The notes under the pieces: generated by a model | What the model saw: the letters and a program-made list of their open reading frames with translations, nothing else | Database searches by the model: none | What the model was told of the DNA's origin: nothing | Source of the DNA: Minisyncoccota bacterium | GTDB lineage: Bacteria; Patescibacteriota; Microgenomatia; UBA1400; PJMF01 | Assembly (NCBI GenBank): GCA_012799795.1 | Contig: JAAZKO010000044.1 | Location: 1-33,147, forward strand | Direction: 5' to 3' | Length of the DNA: 33,147 nt | Shown: positions 14,403-22,902 of the stretch, piece after piece | Layout of the letters: every line of letters starts with the position of its first letter | Position numbering within the stretch: the stretch's first letter is position 1 | Made by a program: the position numbers and the translations under genes

Positions 14403-14978
14403 TTACTTTTTGCTTTTACTTTTTTCTTTAGCCTCTGCTTGAAGGGCTGCCATCTTTTCTTGCTCTTCTTTTTCAATTTCTGCAATGGAACGCAACTTAA
14501 TATCTTTAATTTTGACTAAACTAGCTATATGTTTTAAAGCTTCAAAAGTAGCATGAACGCTTGATGTTTGGTTTTCACTACCTAAAATTTTTGCTACTAC
14601 ATCTCTAATTCCAGCAGCTTCTACTACGACTCTCACTGGACCTCCAGCGATAACTCCAGTTCCCTTACTAGCTGGTTTTAACATTACCTTGCCCGCACCT
14701 CTTTTAACAGTTAATGAAAAAGGAATGGTAGTACCGTCTATTGGAACAACAATCATTTTTTGCTTGGCTTTTTTAATACCTTTTTTTATAGCTGACAAAA
14801 CATCGCTGGCCTTACCCAAACCCACACCCACTTTACCTTTACGATCACCCACCACTACCAAGGCAGAAAAACCAATTTGATTTCCACCTTTAGTTTTTTT
14901 AGAAACCCGAGAAATTTTAATGACTTTTTCGTCAAATTCTTTGGGTTGATTGAATTTTCTTGGATTGTTTCTTGCCAT
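14403..14978 (-). CDS. rpsE: 30S ribosomal protein uS5
   Basis: 191 aa. The double-stranded-RNA-binding N-domain (KVIKISRVSKKTKGGNQIGF, then ALVVVGDRKGKVGVGLGKA) and the C-domain (KPASKGTGVIAGGPVRVVVE, AGIRDVVAKILGSEN) are complete. A charged tail of about 25 residues (EQEKMAALQAEAKEKSKSKK) is extra. uS5 acts in mRNA unwinding at the entry channel and in decoding fidelity. Order rplR-rpsE-rplO is canonical except for missing rpmD. Confidence 0.98.
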   Translation of the reverse strand: MARNNPRKFNQPKEFDEKVIKISRVSKKTKGGNQIGFSALVVVGDRKGKVGVGLGKASDVLSAIKKGIKKAKQKMIVVPIDGTTIPFSLTVKRGAGKVMLKPASKGTGVIAGGPVRVVVEAAGIRDVVAKILGSENQTSSVHATFEALKHIASLVKIKDIKLRSIAEIEKEEQEKMAALQAEAKEKSKSKK

Positions 14979-14983
14979 ATGAT

Positions 14984-15343
14984 TTAAAGGTTAATACCGC
15001 CTTTTCTTAAAGTTTCAGCTACTTCTTTAATTCGACCGTGATATTTATAATAGGAACGATCTAAAACTAAAGATTCAATTTTTTTATTTTTTAAAATTTT
15101 TAATAATTCTTCAGCAGCTAATTTAGCTCTCTCAGTTTTAGTTCCAGCTAGTTTCTTGCTTTTAGAAAAATCTGAACTAGCTGCTAATGTTTTTTCTTGA
15201 GAATCATCAATCACCTGTAGGTACAAGTGTTTATTTGAGCGAAAAACAGTTAAACGAGGTCGCTGGCTAGTACCAAAAATTTTAGCCCGCACTCGCTTTT
15301 GTCTCTTGAGTCGCTGGTTAAGAGTCTTTTTAATATTTAACAT
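14984..15343 (-). CDS. rplR: 50S ribosomal protein uL18
   Basis: 119 aa, normal length. RVRAKIFGTSQRPRLTVFRS and HLYLQVIDD lead the fold, and RSYYKYHGRIKEVAETLRKG closes it, as in the family. It binds 5S rRNA with uL5. Its ATG overlaps the rplF stop codon by one base (TAATG), so the two are translationally coupled. Confidence 0.98.
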   Translation of the reverse strand: MLNIKKTLNQRLKRQKRVRAKIFGTSQRPRLTVFRSNKHLYLQVIDDSQEKTLAASSDFSKSKKLAGTKTERAKLAAEELLKILKNKKIESLVLDRSYYKYHGRIKEVAETLRKGGINL

Positions 15344-15879
15344 TAAGCGACAGTCTTTCCTGGTTTAGTTCTTACTATTTCATCACTGTATCTAATGCCC
15401 TTACCCAAATAGGGTTCTGGGGGTCTTAAATCACGAATATTAGCGCTCACTTGTCCCACTAACTGCTTATCTACACCCTCAACATGAATGGTGTCATTAC
15501 CCTCTAGTTTAAAGGCAATTCCTGGAACGGCATCAACAGTTACTGGATGAGAAAAACCTAAAGTCATGCTTAAACCAGCTCCAGCACTACTAACTCGATA
15601 ACCAGTACCCACTAATTTTAGAGTTTTTTTATAAGCTTTGGTGACTCCAATAATATTATTAGCTATTAAACTACGAATTAACCCGTGATTAGCGCGACTT
15701 TGTTTTAAATCATTTTTACGCTCAACAAGCACTTCTTGATTTTCAACCTTAACTTTTATTCCAGCTACTAGATGAGTGCTTAACTCACCCTTAGGACCTT
15801 TAACAAGCACATGATCATTAGTCACAGTGACTGTCACTTGCTCTGGGATGCTAATATTTTTTCTACCGATTTTTGACAT
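15343..15879 (-). CDS. rplF: 50S ribosomal protein uL6
   Basis: 178 aa, normal length, with two similar domains. MSKIGRKNISIPEQVTVTV is the usual start, and the C-terminal signature RPPEPYLGKGIRYSDEIV is present. It sits near the sarcin-ricin loop where the translation GTPases bind. Placed between rpsH and rplR as expected. Confidence 0.98.
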   Translation of the reverse strand: MSKIGRKNISIPEQVTVTVTNDHVLVKGPKGELSTHLVAGIKVKVENQEVLVERKNDLKQSRANHGLIRSLIANNIIGVTKAYKKTLKLVGTGYRVSSAGAGLSMTLGFSHPVTVDAVPGIAFKLEGNDTIHVEGVDKQLVGQVSANIRDLRPPEPYLGKGIRYSDEIVRTKPGKTVA

Positions 15880-15891
15880 ATTTACTTACAA

Positions 15892-16281
15892 TTACCAAAT
15901 TTGACAAATAATCTCACCGCCCACTTTGGCTTTACGAGCTGCTTTATCATCAATAACTCCCTGATTACTTGATAAAATTGTCAAACCATAACCATTCAGG
16001 GTTTGAGGAACCTCACCAGCCTTAACATAAATTCTTCTGCCTGGTTTTGACACTCGTTTTACATCAGTAATTACGCTTAATTTTCCCACATATTTCAATA
16101 TAATTTTGATATTTTTTTGTGGTTTTTCATCAATAATTTGATAATCTTCAATATAGTTATTAATTTTAAGTATCTTAATAATTTCTTCTTTTAATTTTGA
16201 ATGAGGCAATACAAGATCTTTGCGTCCCGCCATAGACGCATTTTTTATTCTAATAATCATGTCAGCAATTGGATCAGTCAT
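15892..16281 (-). CDS. rpsH: 30S ribosomal protein uS8
   Basis: 129 aa, normal length. MTDPIADMIIRIKNASMAGR opens the protein, and KPGRRIYVKAGEVP, NGYGLTILSSNQGV and the end GGEIICQIW are family marks. It is a primary binder of central-domain 16S rRNA. In E. coli it represses the spc operon at rplE. I did not identify an equivalent site here. Confidence 0.98.
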   Translation of the reverse strand: MTDPIADMIIRIKNASMAGRKDLVLPHSKLKEEIIKILKINNYIEDYQIIDEKPQKNIKIILKYVGKLSVITDVKRVSKPGRRIYVKAGEVPQTLNGYGLTILSSNQGVIDDKAARKAKVGGEIICQIW

Positions 16282-16299
16282 ATTTTTTTCTTTTATCCC

Positions 16300-16530
16300 T
16301 TATTTACTGCTTTTTACTACCCCAGGTAGCTCACCTTTACTTGCTAATTCTCTAAAAGTTAAACGACTTAAACCAAAAAAACGCATATAACCCCTAGGAC
16401 GACCGGTAATTTTACAACGATTTACGCCTCTAGTCGAGACTCGATTTTTTTTACGCTCACCCGATTTTAAATAAGTGCTTCTTTTTTTCAAAAGCTTTTT
16501 AGATTTGGCAATTTTTGATTTTTTAGCCAT
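16300..16530 (-). CDS. rpsN: 30S ribosomal protein uS14, zinc-free short form
   Basis: 76 aa. The C-terminal half (NRCKITGRPRGYMRFFGLSR, then LTFRELASKGELPGVVKSS) is clearly uS14. Length is near the 61-aa zinc form, but only one cysteine is left (C39), so the CxxC...CxxC zinc site is absent. The long zinc-free type is about 101 aa. This protein is therefore an intermediate, with a lysine-rich N-terminus in place of the longer one. Order rplE-rpsN-rpsH is canonical. Confidence 0.95.
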   Translation of the reverse strand: MAKKSKIAKSKKLLKKRSTYLKSGERKKNRVSTRGVNRCKITGRPRGYMRFFGLSRLTFRELASKGELPGVVKSSK

Positions 16531-16533
16531 AAA

Positions 16534-17103
16534 TTACTCGTTCCTTTTTATTTCTTCCTTTTCAAAAGGCATACCTAACAATTCTAATAAACGAAAAGAT
16601 TTTTTTTGATCACTATTGCTAATCACCAAGTTAATTTGTAAACCACGAATTCTTTCAATTTGATCAAAATCTATCTCAGGAAAGGCAATTTGTTCTTCAA
16701 TACCTAAACTATAATTTCCTTCACCGTCAAAAGCAGAAGTCGAAACACCTCTAAAATCTTTTACTCTAGGTAAAACCAGAGAAATTAATTTATCTAAAAA
16801 CTCCCACATGTATTCACCCCGCAGTGTAACCATCACGCCTAAAGGATCACCTTCGCGTAACTTAAAATTTGCAATAGCTAGACGCGCTTTGCTCACCACC
16901 GCTTTCTGACCAGTGATAATTTCAAATTGCTTAAGCAAAATGGGCATAATCTTTTCTCTAGCTTTTGGATCAGCTGGATCAGTAACACCCATGTTTAAAA
17001 CAACTTTTTCAATTTTAGGAACAGCAAGCAAATTTGGAAAATCAAACTCTTTTTTTAGAGCTGGTGCCACTTTTTCCTGGTATTGTTTTCTTAAACGATT
17101 CAT
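16534..17103 (-). CDS. rplE: 50S ribosomal protein uL5
   Basis: 189 aa. NLLAVPKIEKVVLNMGVTDP near the start, LRGEYMWEFLDKLISLVLPR in the middle, RDFRG-type KDFRGVSTSAFDGEGNYSLG and EQIAFPEIDFDQ are typical. It binds 5S rRNA and contacts P-site tRNA and uS13. Placed after rplX, which it overlaps by no bases. Confidence 0.98.
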   Translation of the reverse strand: MNRLRKQYQEKVAPALKKEFDFPNLLAVPKIEKVVLNMGVTDPADPKAREKIMPILLKQFEIITGQKAVVSKARLAIANFKLREGDPLGVMVTLRGEYMWEFLDKLISLVLPRVKDFRGVSTSAFDGEGNYSLGIEEQIAFPEIDFDQIERIRGLQINLVISNSDQKKSFRLLELLGMPFEKEEIKRNE

Positions 17104-17108
17104 AATTT

Positions 17109-17615
17109 TTAGCCTTTATCCTGAGTTTTTCTAATTCTGCTGGTCTTAGCAATTTTGCTACTAGCTCTTTTTGCTGTTTTTTTCTCAGCTTCAATAGCTT
17201 CTTGAGCAAATTTTTGACTATCTTCTGTCAACAAAGATTCTTTCTTTGTAGCTTTTTTAGTTGTTTTTTTAGCTTTTTTATCAGCCTTTACTACTTTGTC
17301 TAGTTTTTCTGCTTTAGCTAATTGACCAGTCTTTCTGAAAAATCTTTCTTTTTGACCATCAGCTGTTCGGCGATAAGCTAAACGATCTGCCTGGTCTTGA
17401 TCATTTAATACAGCTATATTAGCTACTGGGAGAGCTCGTTCACTCCGTGTTTTCTCTCCGGGTTTATCCATAAAAGGTTTAGTGTGTTTGTAGTAGAGAT
17501 TAACATCTTTTACTATAACCTTATTTTGTCTTGCTAATAAAGCCACGATAACACTTTTTTTACCTTTATCTTTACCGGCGGTGACAAGTACTCGATCTCC
17601 TATTTTAAATTTCAT
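17109..17615 (-). CDS. rplX: 50S ribosomal protein uL24
   Basis: The KOW motif is at residues 3-35 (KIGDRVLVTAGKDKGKKSVI), and YYKHTKPFMDKPGEKTRSER with LPVANIAVLN follow. The remaining 60-70 residues form a Lys/Ala/Thr-rich tail, so the protein is 168 aa instead of about 105. It initiates 50S assembly and sits by the exit tunnel. Its ATG overlaps the TGA of rplN (ATGA), and GGAGG lies before it inside rplN. Confidence 0.97.
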   Translation of the reverse strand: MKFKIGDRVLVTAGKDKGKKSVIVALLARQNKVIVKDVNLYYKHTKPFMDKPGEKTRSERALPVANIAVLNDQDQADRLAYRRTADGQKERFFRKTGQLAKAEKLDKVVKADKKAKKTTKKATKKESLLTEDSQKFAQEAIEAEKKTAKRASSKIAKTSRIRKTQDKG

Positions 17616-17986
17616 AATACCTCCGGAGCTAAACTAGCTATTTTATTAAAACCATTATCTTTAACTTCGCGTGCCACAGGGCCAAAAACACGAGTTCCTA
17701 CAGGCTCTTTATTATCACGATCTTGAATAATCACTGCAGCATTATCATCGAATCTTAAATATTCACCAGTGGCTCGTCTTTTTTCTTTTCTTGTTCTAAC
17801 AATCACTGCTTTGACTATCTCTCCTTTTTTCAAATTACCGCCTGGATCAGCACTAATAACTGAGGCCACTAACACATCTCCCACCGAAACAAATCTTCTT
17901 CCAGAGCCACCATAAACTTGAATGACCCTAATTTTTTTGGCCCCACTATTATCAGCAACATTGAGTACGCTTCTTAGTTGTATCAT
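17612..17986 (-). CDS. rplN: 50S ribosomal protein uL14
   Basis: 124 aa, normal length: MIQLRSVLNVADNSGAKKIR at the start and KIASLAPEVL at the end, exactly where the family ends. The stop codon is TGA, which shows that TGA is read as stop in this genome. It lies at the interface with the 30S subunit and forms bridge B8. Confidence 0.98.
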   Translation of the reverse strand: MIQLRSVLNVADNSGAKKIRVIQVYGGSGRRFVSVGDVLVASVISADPGGNLKKGEIVKAVIVRTRKEKRRATGEYLRFDDNAAVIIQDRDNKEPVGTRVFGPVAREVKDNGFNKIASLAPEVL

Positions 17987-17988
17987 TT

Positions 17989-18228
17989 TTATTTCTCAAT
18001 TTTATTTAATATTTTAAAATGTTTAGTTTTACTGATGGGTCGACATTCTTGAATTTCTACTGTGTCGCCCATAGCTAATTTAATTTTTTTTGGATCGAAA
18101 TCACAAGCATATTTTTTACTACGCTTTACTCTTTTAGCATAAAGAGGATGAACCCATGTTCTAGCCACCTCTACGCTAGCTGTTTTTTGATTTTTAAGTG
18201 ACACTACTCGTCCTATTAATTTTTTCAT
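17989..18228 (-). CDS. rpsQ: 30S ribosomal protein uS17
   Basis: 79 aa OB-fold. MKKLIGRVVSLKNQKTASVE, HPLYAKRVKRSKKY and MGDTVEIQECRPISKTKHF are the conserved parts. It is a primary binder of 16S rRNA in the 5' domain. Its ATG overlaps the rpmC stop by 4 bases (ATGA), which suggests coupled translation. Confidence 0.98.
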   Translation of the reverse strand: MKKLIGRVVSLKNQKTASVEVARTWVHPLYAKRVKRSKKYACDFDPKKIKLAMGDTVEIQECRPISKTKHFKILNKIEK

Positions 18229-18434
18229 ATTGATTGTTTCAATTCTTTTTCGCGCAATACTGTTTTGATGCGCGCCACATCTTTTCTTAAATTTTTTAAT
18301 TTAGCTGGACTATCTAATTTGCCAGCTTTAGCTAACAAGCGCATGCCAGCTAAATCTTTCATCAAAACACTCAACTCTTTTTTGAGTTCTATTTGATCTT
18401 TATCGTGTAGTGCTTTAATATCGTTACTTTTCAT
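18225..18434 (-). CDS. rpmC: 50S ribosomal protein uL29
   Basis: 69 aa of two long helices: DQIELKKELSVLMKDLAGMR and LKNLRKDVARIKTVLREKEL, the second being the family signature region. It sits at the tunnel exit with uL23, where signal recognition particle and trigger factor dock. Tightly packed after rplP, with a 1-base gap. Confidence 0.97.
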   Translation of the reverse strand: MKSNDIKALHDKDQIELKKELSVLMKDLAGMRLLAKAGKLDSPAKLKNLRKDVARIKTVLREKELKQSI

Positions 18435-18435
18435 T

Positions 18436-18840
18436 TTATTTTTTCACAAACGCAGTTTTAACTGATAATTTATGTCCCGCTTTATGAAGAGCAGAACGAG
18501 CCACATCTTCACCAACACCGCCCACCTCGAACAAGATAAATCCAGGTTTTACTGGTGCTACATATTGATCAATAGCCCCTTTTCCTGAACCCATTTTAAT
18601 ACCTACTGGTTTCTTTGTTAAAGGTTTATGAGGAAAAACTTTAATCCAGTATTTTCCTTCTCGTTTAGTTACATAAGTAATCTTTTTACGAGCTGCTTCA
18701 ATTTGTCGAGCAGATAACTCTCCACCTTCAATTGCTCTTAAACCAAACTCACCAAAAGCCAGTTCAGTGCCACGCTGAGCCTTACCTCTATTTTTACCTC
18801 TAAACATCTTGCGGTATTTTACTTTTTTTGGTTGTAACAT
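18436..18840 (-). CDS. rplP: 50S ribosomal protein uL16
   Basis: 134 aa, normal length. MLQPKKVKYRKMFRGKNRGK, ELSARQIEAARKKITYVTKR and KPVGIKMGSGKGAIDQYVAP are typical. It helps place tRNA in the A site and is a late assembly protein. Order rpsC-rplP-rpmC is canonical. Confidence 0.98.
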   Translation of the reverse strand: MLQPKKVKYRKMFRGKNRGKAQRGTELAFGEFGLRAIEGGELSARQIEAARKKITYVTKREGKYWIKVFPHKPLTKKPVGIKMGSGKGAIDQYVAPVKPGFILFEVGGVGEDVARSALHKAGHKLSVKTAFVKK

Positions 18841-18857
18841 TTTTTAAACTTTCAAAT

Positions 18858-19508
18858 TTAGACGATTTCCCCTTTGTAAATCCAAACTTTAATGCCAATG
18901 TAACCAGATCTGGTTATTGCTGGATGTTCATAATAATCAATATTAGCTCTTAAAGTCTGAGTCGGAATACTGCCTTGAAAATATTTTTCATTGCGACTAA
19001 TTTCTGCTCCGGCAATTCTTCCAGATAATTGAATCTTAATTCCTTTAGCCCCTGCTCCCATCACCCGTTCCATTGCCTGTTTAACTGCTCGGCGATGTGG
19101 ATAGCGACTGATAAGTTGACCAATAATTCTTTCAGCAACTAATTTGGCACTTAGGTCTGGTTTTTTAACTTCTTCAATTTTTAATTCAATTCTTGATTTT
19201 TCTTTTTTAATTTTTGAAGTGTTAACAATATGATCAATATCTGCCTTAATTTTTTCTAAATTTTGGCCACCTTTACCAATTACTACACCCGGTCTCGCCA
19301 CTTCAATAATTAAAGTTAATTTACTAATTGAGCGCTTGATGCTCACATCCACTAAACCAGCATTGCCTAGTTTTTTCTCTAAATATTCACGCAAACGATA
19401 ATCTTCCAAAACATTAGAAGCGTAGTTCTTTTTATCAGCAAACCAACGAGATTTCCAATTAAAAATCCCACCTGTACGCATTAGAGTTGGATTAACTTTT
19501 TGCCCCAT
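18858..19508 (-). CDS. rpsC: 30S ribosomal protein uS3
   Basis: 216 aa. The KH domain is at about residues 40-110 and includes EVARPGVVIGKGGQNLEKIK with the GKGG loop. The C-domain has GAKGIKIQLSGRIAGAEISR. MGQKVNPTLMRTG is the usual N-terminus. It lines the mRNA entry tunnel and acts as part of the mRNA helicase. No acidic or lysine-rich tail is present, unlike several neighbours. Confidence 0.98.
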   Translation of the reverse strand: MGQKVNPTLMRTGGIFNWKSRWFADKKNYASNVLEDYRLREYLEKKLGNAGLVDVSIKRSISKLTLIIEVARPGVVIGKGGQNLEKIKADIDHIVNTSKIKKEKSRIELKIEEVKKPDLSAKLVAERIIGQLISRYPHRRAVKQAMERVMGAGAKGIKIQLSGRIAGAEISRNEKYFQGSIPTQTLRANIDYYEHPAITRSGYIGIKVWIYKGEIV

Positions 19509-19511
19509 ATT

Positions 19512-19994
19512 TTATTTATTATCTTTCTTAGTTATTTTTTTATTTGTCTTTTTTTTCGCTGTGCTTGTTTTATTCACTTTAGCTTTAGTGGGTTTTTTAT
19601 TAGTTTCTTTGCTCTTTTCTTTTTTTATTTTTTGTTCAACCTTTTCATTTTTAACATCTGTTTCTTTAGTCTCTAATTGAACCTCAACGTGACAAGACCT
19701 CTTAAGTATTGTATGAGCACGACCACGACTAACTGCCCTCCAACGTTTATAAGTTGGAGCTTCATCGACCACGATATTTTTAATTTTTAATTGATCTAAA
19801 GTTAATTGCTGATTATTAATGGCATTCGCTATTGCTTGACGTAAAGTTTTCAAAACTACTAAACTTGCTCTGCGTTCCATTACTGCTAATTGTTTAAGCG
19901 CATCTTCAATTGACATTTCTTTAACCACATCAGCCACATAACGAACTTTGCGCGCGGTCTGTCTGGTATATTTTTGTCTTGCTTTAATAATCAT
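19512..19994 (-). CDS. rplV: 50S ribosomal protein uL22
   Basis: The core (about residues 1-107) begins MIIKARQKYTRQTARKVRYV and ends RGRAHTILKRSCHVEVQLE, with the hairpin that lines the exit tunnel. A tail of about 53 residues, nearly all Lys, Thr, Glu and Asn, follows, giving 160 aa against the usual 110. I placed the start at 19994, since the longer frame to 20099 would overlap rpsS and matches no L22. Confidence 0.97.
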   Translation of the reverse strand: MIIKARQKYTRQTARKVRYVADVVKEMSIEDALKQLAVMERRASLVVLKTLRQAIANAINNQQLTLDQLKIKNIVVDEAPTYKRWRAVSRGRAHTILKRSCHVEVQLETKETDVKNEKVEQKIKKEKSKETNKKPTKAKVNKTSTAKKKTNKKITKKDNK

Positions 19995-20013
19995 TTTCTT
20001 TATCCAATTAGCT

Positions 20014-20298
20014 TTAAGTTTTAGCCAAAATTCTCTTAACCATTTTGCCATGACCTCTAAAAGTACGAGTTGGAGCGAACTCACCCAGTTTATGACCAAC
20101 CATCATTTCCGAAATAAAGACTTCAATAAAGTTCTTTCCTTGATGAACCAAAAAAGTGTGTCCAACAAACTCCGGAGCTATAATACAAGCCCTACTCCAA
20201 GTTTTAATGGGACTTTTATCAGCACCAGCTTTTTGCTTCATTACTTTAACAAGAAGCTTTTGATCGACAAATGGTCCTTTTTTATTTGATCTAGACAT
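20014..20298 (-). CDS. rpsS: 30S ribosomal protein uS19
   Basis: 94 aa, normal length. MSRSNKKGPFVDQKLLVKVM, IKTWSRACIIAPEFVGHTFL and HKLGEFAPTRTFRGH are family marks. It lies in the head of the 30S with uS13. Order rplB-rpsS-rplV is standard. Confidence 0.98.
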   Translation of the reverse strand: MSRSNKKGPFVDQKLLVKVMKQKAGADKSPIKTWSRACIIAPEFVGHTFLVHQGKNFIEVFISEMMVGHKLGEFAPTRTFRGHGKMVKRILAKT

Positions 20299-20307
20299 TA
20301 ATTTCCT

Positions 20308-21144
20308 TTAATTTTTACTACGACGATCACGCACTATCCATTTATTAGTTTTCCTAGGACTGCGAGTCTTTTTACCTGGAGCGGCAATCTTACCCCAAGG
20401 AGTCTTTTGATATTTTAAGCCAACACCACTACGACCTTCACCACCACCATGAGGATGACTACCCGGATGTTGTGCAGTTCCACGTACACCTGGACGAATA
20501 CCCATAAGACGCCTGGTGCCTGCTTTACCTAATTTACGGTTTTTCCAATCAGCATTACCAAGACTGCCTATTGTAGCGAAACAATCAAGATTTATCAATC
20601 TAAATTCTTTAGATGGCAATTGTACTGTAGCGTATTTTTTTTCTTTAGACTGAATGATTGCCCCTAAACCAGCTCCTCGAACTAACTGAGCTCCTTTGCC
20701 AGGTCTCAATTCAATATTATGAATTTCAACACCTAAAGGAATGTTTTTAAGTGGCATCGCGTTTCCAGTTTTAGTACTAACTTTTTCACCAGCAACAATT
20801 TCATCACCAATTTTTAATTTTTCTGGAGCCAAAATATAGCGTTTTTCACCGTCTTTGTAAGTTAAAAGAGCAATATTAGCACTACGCATTGGATCATACT
20901 CAATTCTCTTTACCACAGCTGGTACATCCAATTTATTACGCTTAAAATCAATAATTCGTTGGCGCTTTTTTACTCCACCACCACGATGACGCATAGAAAT
21001 GTGTCCTTTAGCGTCTCTTCCAGAGCGCTTTTTGTGACCTTTGCGTAACAAAGACTTTTCAGGAGCACCTTTGTGTAAATTTTTACGATCTACGTCAACT
21101 CGATGTCTAGTACCGGGAGTACCGGTTTTATTTTTCTTTAACAT
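20308..21144 (-). CDS. rplB: 50S ribosomal protein uL2
   Basis: 278 aa, normal length. RHRGGGVKKRQRIIDFKRNK is the N-terminal motif. The C-terminal HPHGGGEGRSGVG, close to the peptidyl-transferase centre, includes the conserved histidine. GGAGG lies before the ATG, inside rplW. The ATG overlaps the rplW stop by one base. Confidence 0.98.
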   Translation of the reverse strand: MLKKNKTGTPGTRHRVDVDRKNLHKGAPEKSLLRKGHKKRSGRDAKGHISMRHRGGGVKKRQRIIDFKRNKLDVPAVVKRIEYDPMRSANIALLTYKDGEKRYILAPEKLKIGDEIVAGEKVSTKTGNAMPLKNIPLGVEIHNIELRPGKGAQLVRGAGLGAIIQSKEKKYATVQLPSKEFRLINLDCFATIGSLGNADWKNRKLGKAGTRRLMGIRPGVRGTAQHPGSHPHGGGEGRSGVGLKYQKTPWGKIAAPGKKTRSPRKTNKWIVRDRRSKN

Positions 21145-21443
21145 TATTCGTTTCCTCCAGTGTCAAAAAGGGCAATAGTTTGACCTTCAGCCAATTTCAC
21201 GTAGGCTTTTTTGGTTTTTGGGCTAACTGTGCCAATTCTTTTTTTACCAGTTTTCTTCTTCACTCGATGTCTAACTACAGTATTAACCTCCAAAACTTTG
21301 ACATCAAAAACATCTTCTACGGCTTGTTTAATTTGGCCCTTATGGGCGTTCATTAATACCTCAAAAGTATAGACATTTTGCTTATTAGCTAAGCTCAATG
21401 ATCTTTCTGTAATAACTGGTTTTTTGATTAAGTAGGCATTCAT
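21144..21443 (-). CDS. rplW: 50S ribosomal protein uL23
   Basis: 99 aa, normal length. IKKPVITERSLSLANKQNVY is the standard opening, and KGQIKQAVEDVFDVKVLEVN the central helix. It provides the docking site for trigger factor and SRP at the tunnel exit. Coupled to rplB by a 1-base stop/start overlap. Confidence 0.98.
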   Translation of the reverse strand: MNAYLIKKPVITERSLSLANKQNVYTFEVLMNAHKGQIKQAVEDVFDVKVLEVNTVVRHRVKKKTGKKRIGTVSPKTKKAYVKLAEGQTIALFDTGGNE

Positions 21444-21445
21444 GA

Positions 21446-22090
21446 TTATTTTTTAATACTCTTTTTTTTAACCTTATTAAATCTATCTTCTAAAGTTTTT
21501 AATGCATTAAAATCAATTAAAATTTTATCTGCTTTAACAACCTGCAAAACATTAAGTCTTTCAGCAGTAGTCACTGAGACATTGCTTAAATTTGCTAAAG
21601 CCCTAACGACTGCTTTGTTTGTTTTATGCAAAACTATCAAAATTTTCTCTGTTTCTTGACTAAATTTATTTATTAATTTTTTAGCTTCTTTAGTTTTACC
21701 TTTTAAAGTCGCGACATCTTTGCTAACAAATAAATTCTTTTTTTGTAAAGTAAGTGCGTGTTGCAGAGCAATTAGTTTTGATTTTTTATTTAATTTTAAA
21801 CTCCAATTTTCAATAGCTCGTGGTCCATGAGATACGCCACCACCAACGAAAATGTTAGGTGTTCTAGCTCCATGACGAGCATTACCCGTTCCTTTTTGTT
21901 TATACCATTTCGCCTTAGTTCTCTTAACTTCACTACGAATTTTGGTAAAACTAGTTCCTTGTCTCAAATTGGCCTGATAAACTTTAATTGCTTGAGCTAA
22001 TAGTTTATCAACAGATTTATCAGAGAACAAAATATCGTTTACCCTGATTTTTTCGTTTTTGCTAGTAGAATCAATAATTGGTAATTGCAT
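21446..22090 (-). CDS. rplD: 50S ribosomal protein uL4
   Basis: 214 aa, normal length. The tunnel loop holds KRTKAKWYKQKGTGNARHGA followed by RTPNIFVGGGVSHGPR. The C-terminal half is a Rossmann-like fold ending DRFNKVKKKSIKK. In E. coli L4 represses the S10 operon in trans. Its ATG shares one base with the rplC stop. Confidence 0.98.
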   Translation of the reverse strand: MQLPIIDSTSKNEKIRVNDILFSDKSVDKLLAQAIKVYQANLRQGTSFTKIRSEVKRTKAKWYKQKGTGNARHGARTPNIFVGGGVSHGPRAIENWSLKLNKKSKLIALQHALTLQKKNLFVSKDVATLKGKTKEAKKLINKFSQETEKILIVLHKTNKAVVRALANLSNVSVTTAERLNVLQVVKADKILIDFNALKTLEDRFNKVKKKSIKK

Positions 22091-22854
22091 TAAGCTGTTT
22101 TTTCCTCTTTAAGTTCTTTGTTGTCTTTCGTTTCTTCAGTTTTAACCACTACTACTTCTTCAGTTTTAGCCACTATTGCTTCTTCTTTTTTATTAGTAAA
22201 GATAGCTTCGTTTAATTTTATGTCTTTTTTTACCCCAGTTTTTTTAATTCTAACTATAGAGTTTTTATGACCTGGAACTGGACCGCTTACCCAAATTTCA
22301 CGATTATCCAAATCAATATTAACTACCACTAAGCCTGAAACAGTTTTTGTTTCAAAACCATAGTGGCCAGACATCTTTTTGCCTTTCCAAACTCTACCCG
22401 GATCAGTTCCAGAACCAATTGAACCAGGGGCTCTTTGACGATCTGATTGACCGTGAGTACGAGGACCACCATGGAAACCATATCGTTTAACTACTCCAGC
22501 AAAACCACGACCTTTACTCACTCCTTGAACGGCCACCACATCTCCAACTTCTAAAACCTGATCAATTTTAATTGTTTCTCCTCGTTTAAAATTTTCATCT
22601 ACCTCAACACCTTTCACTTGCTTAAAACCAGAAGAAAAACCACTCTTTGAAATTTGCTCTCGAAGTGGTTTGGCTACATTTTTTAATTTCTTTTTGCCAT
22701 AGGCAAGTTCAGCCTTAAAAGTCTGATCTTGACTTTGCTTGACACTCAACACACAGTTATCATCGACAAATAATTTGGTAATAGGAAGACGCTTTCCAGC
22801 TGTTGACCAGGCCTGGGACATACCGATTTTGGTAGCGAATATTGTATTTAGCAT
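22090..22854 (-). CDS. rplC: 50S ribosomal protein uL3
   Basis: 254 aa. MLNTIFATKIGMSQAWSTAG is the usual start. The loop GGPRTHGQSDRQRAPGSIGS, then GTDPGRVWKGKKMSGHYG, reaches the peptidyl-transferase centre and holds the glutamine that PrmB methylates in E. coli. About 35 residues at the end (KTEEVVVVKTEETKDNKELK) are a Glu/Lys/Val-rich extension absent from most homologues. Confidence 0.98.
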   Translation of the reverse strand: MLNTIFATKIGMSQAWSTAGKRLPITKLFVDDNCVLSVKQSQDQTFKAELAYGKKKLKNVAKPLREQISKSGFSSGFKQVKGVEVDENFKRGETIKIDQVLEVGDVVAVQGVSKGRGFAGVVKRYGFHGGPRTHGQSDRQRAPGSIGSGTDPGRVWKGKKMSGHYGFETKTVSGLVVVNIDLDNREIWVSGPVPGHKNSIVRIKKTGVKKDIKLNEAIFTNKKEEAIVAKTEEVVVVKTEETKDNKELKEEKTA

Positions 22855-22902
22855 GCTTCCTTTTGTTTCGTCTGATCAATTTAGTTTAAGTCCTTAAATA
22901 AT

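Noticed and set aside
14228..14485. Lysine-rich 85-codon frame across the rpsE-rplO junction
   Set aside because: It overlaps two certain genes in another frame, and its composition follows from the lysine-rich uS5 tail and uL15 sequence.
19995..20099. N-terminal extension of uL22
   Set aside because: It overlaps rpsS, and the added residues do not match uL22. MIIKARQKYTRQ at 19994 is the family start.
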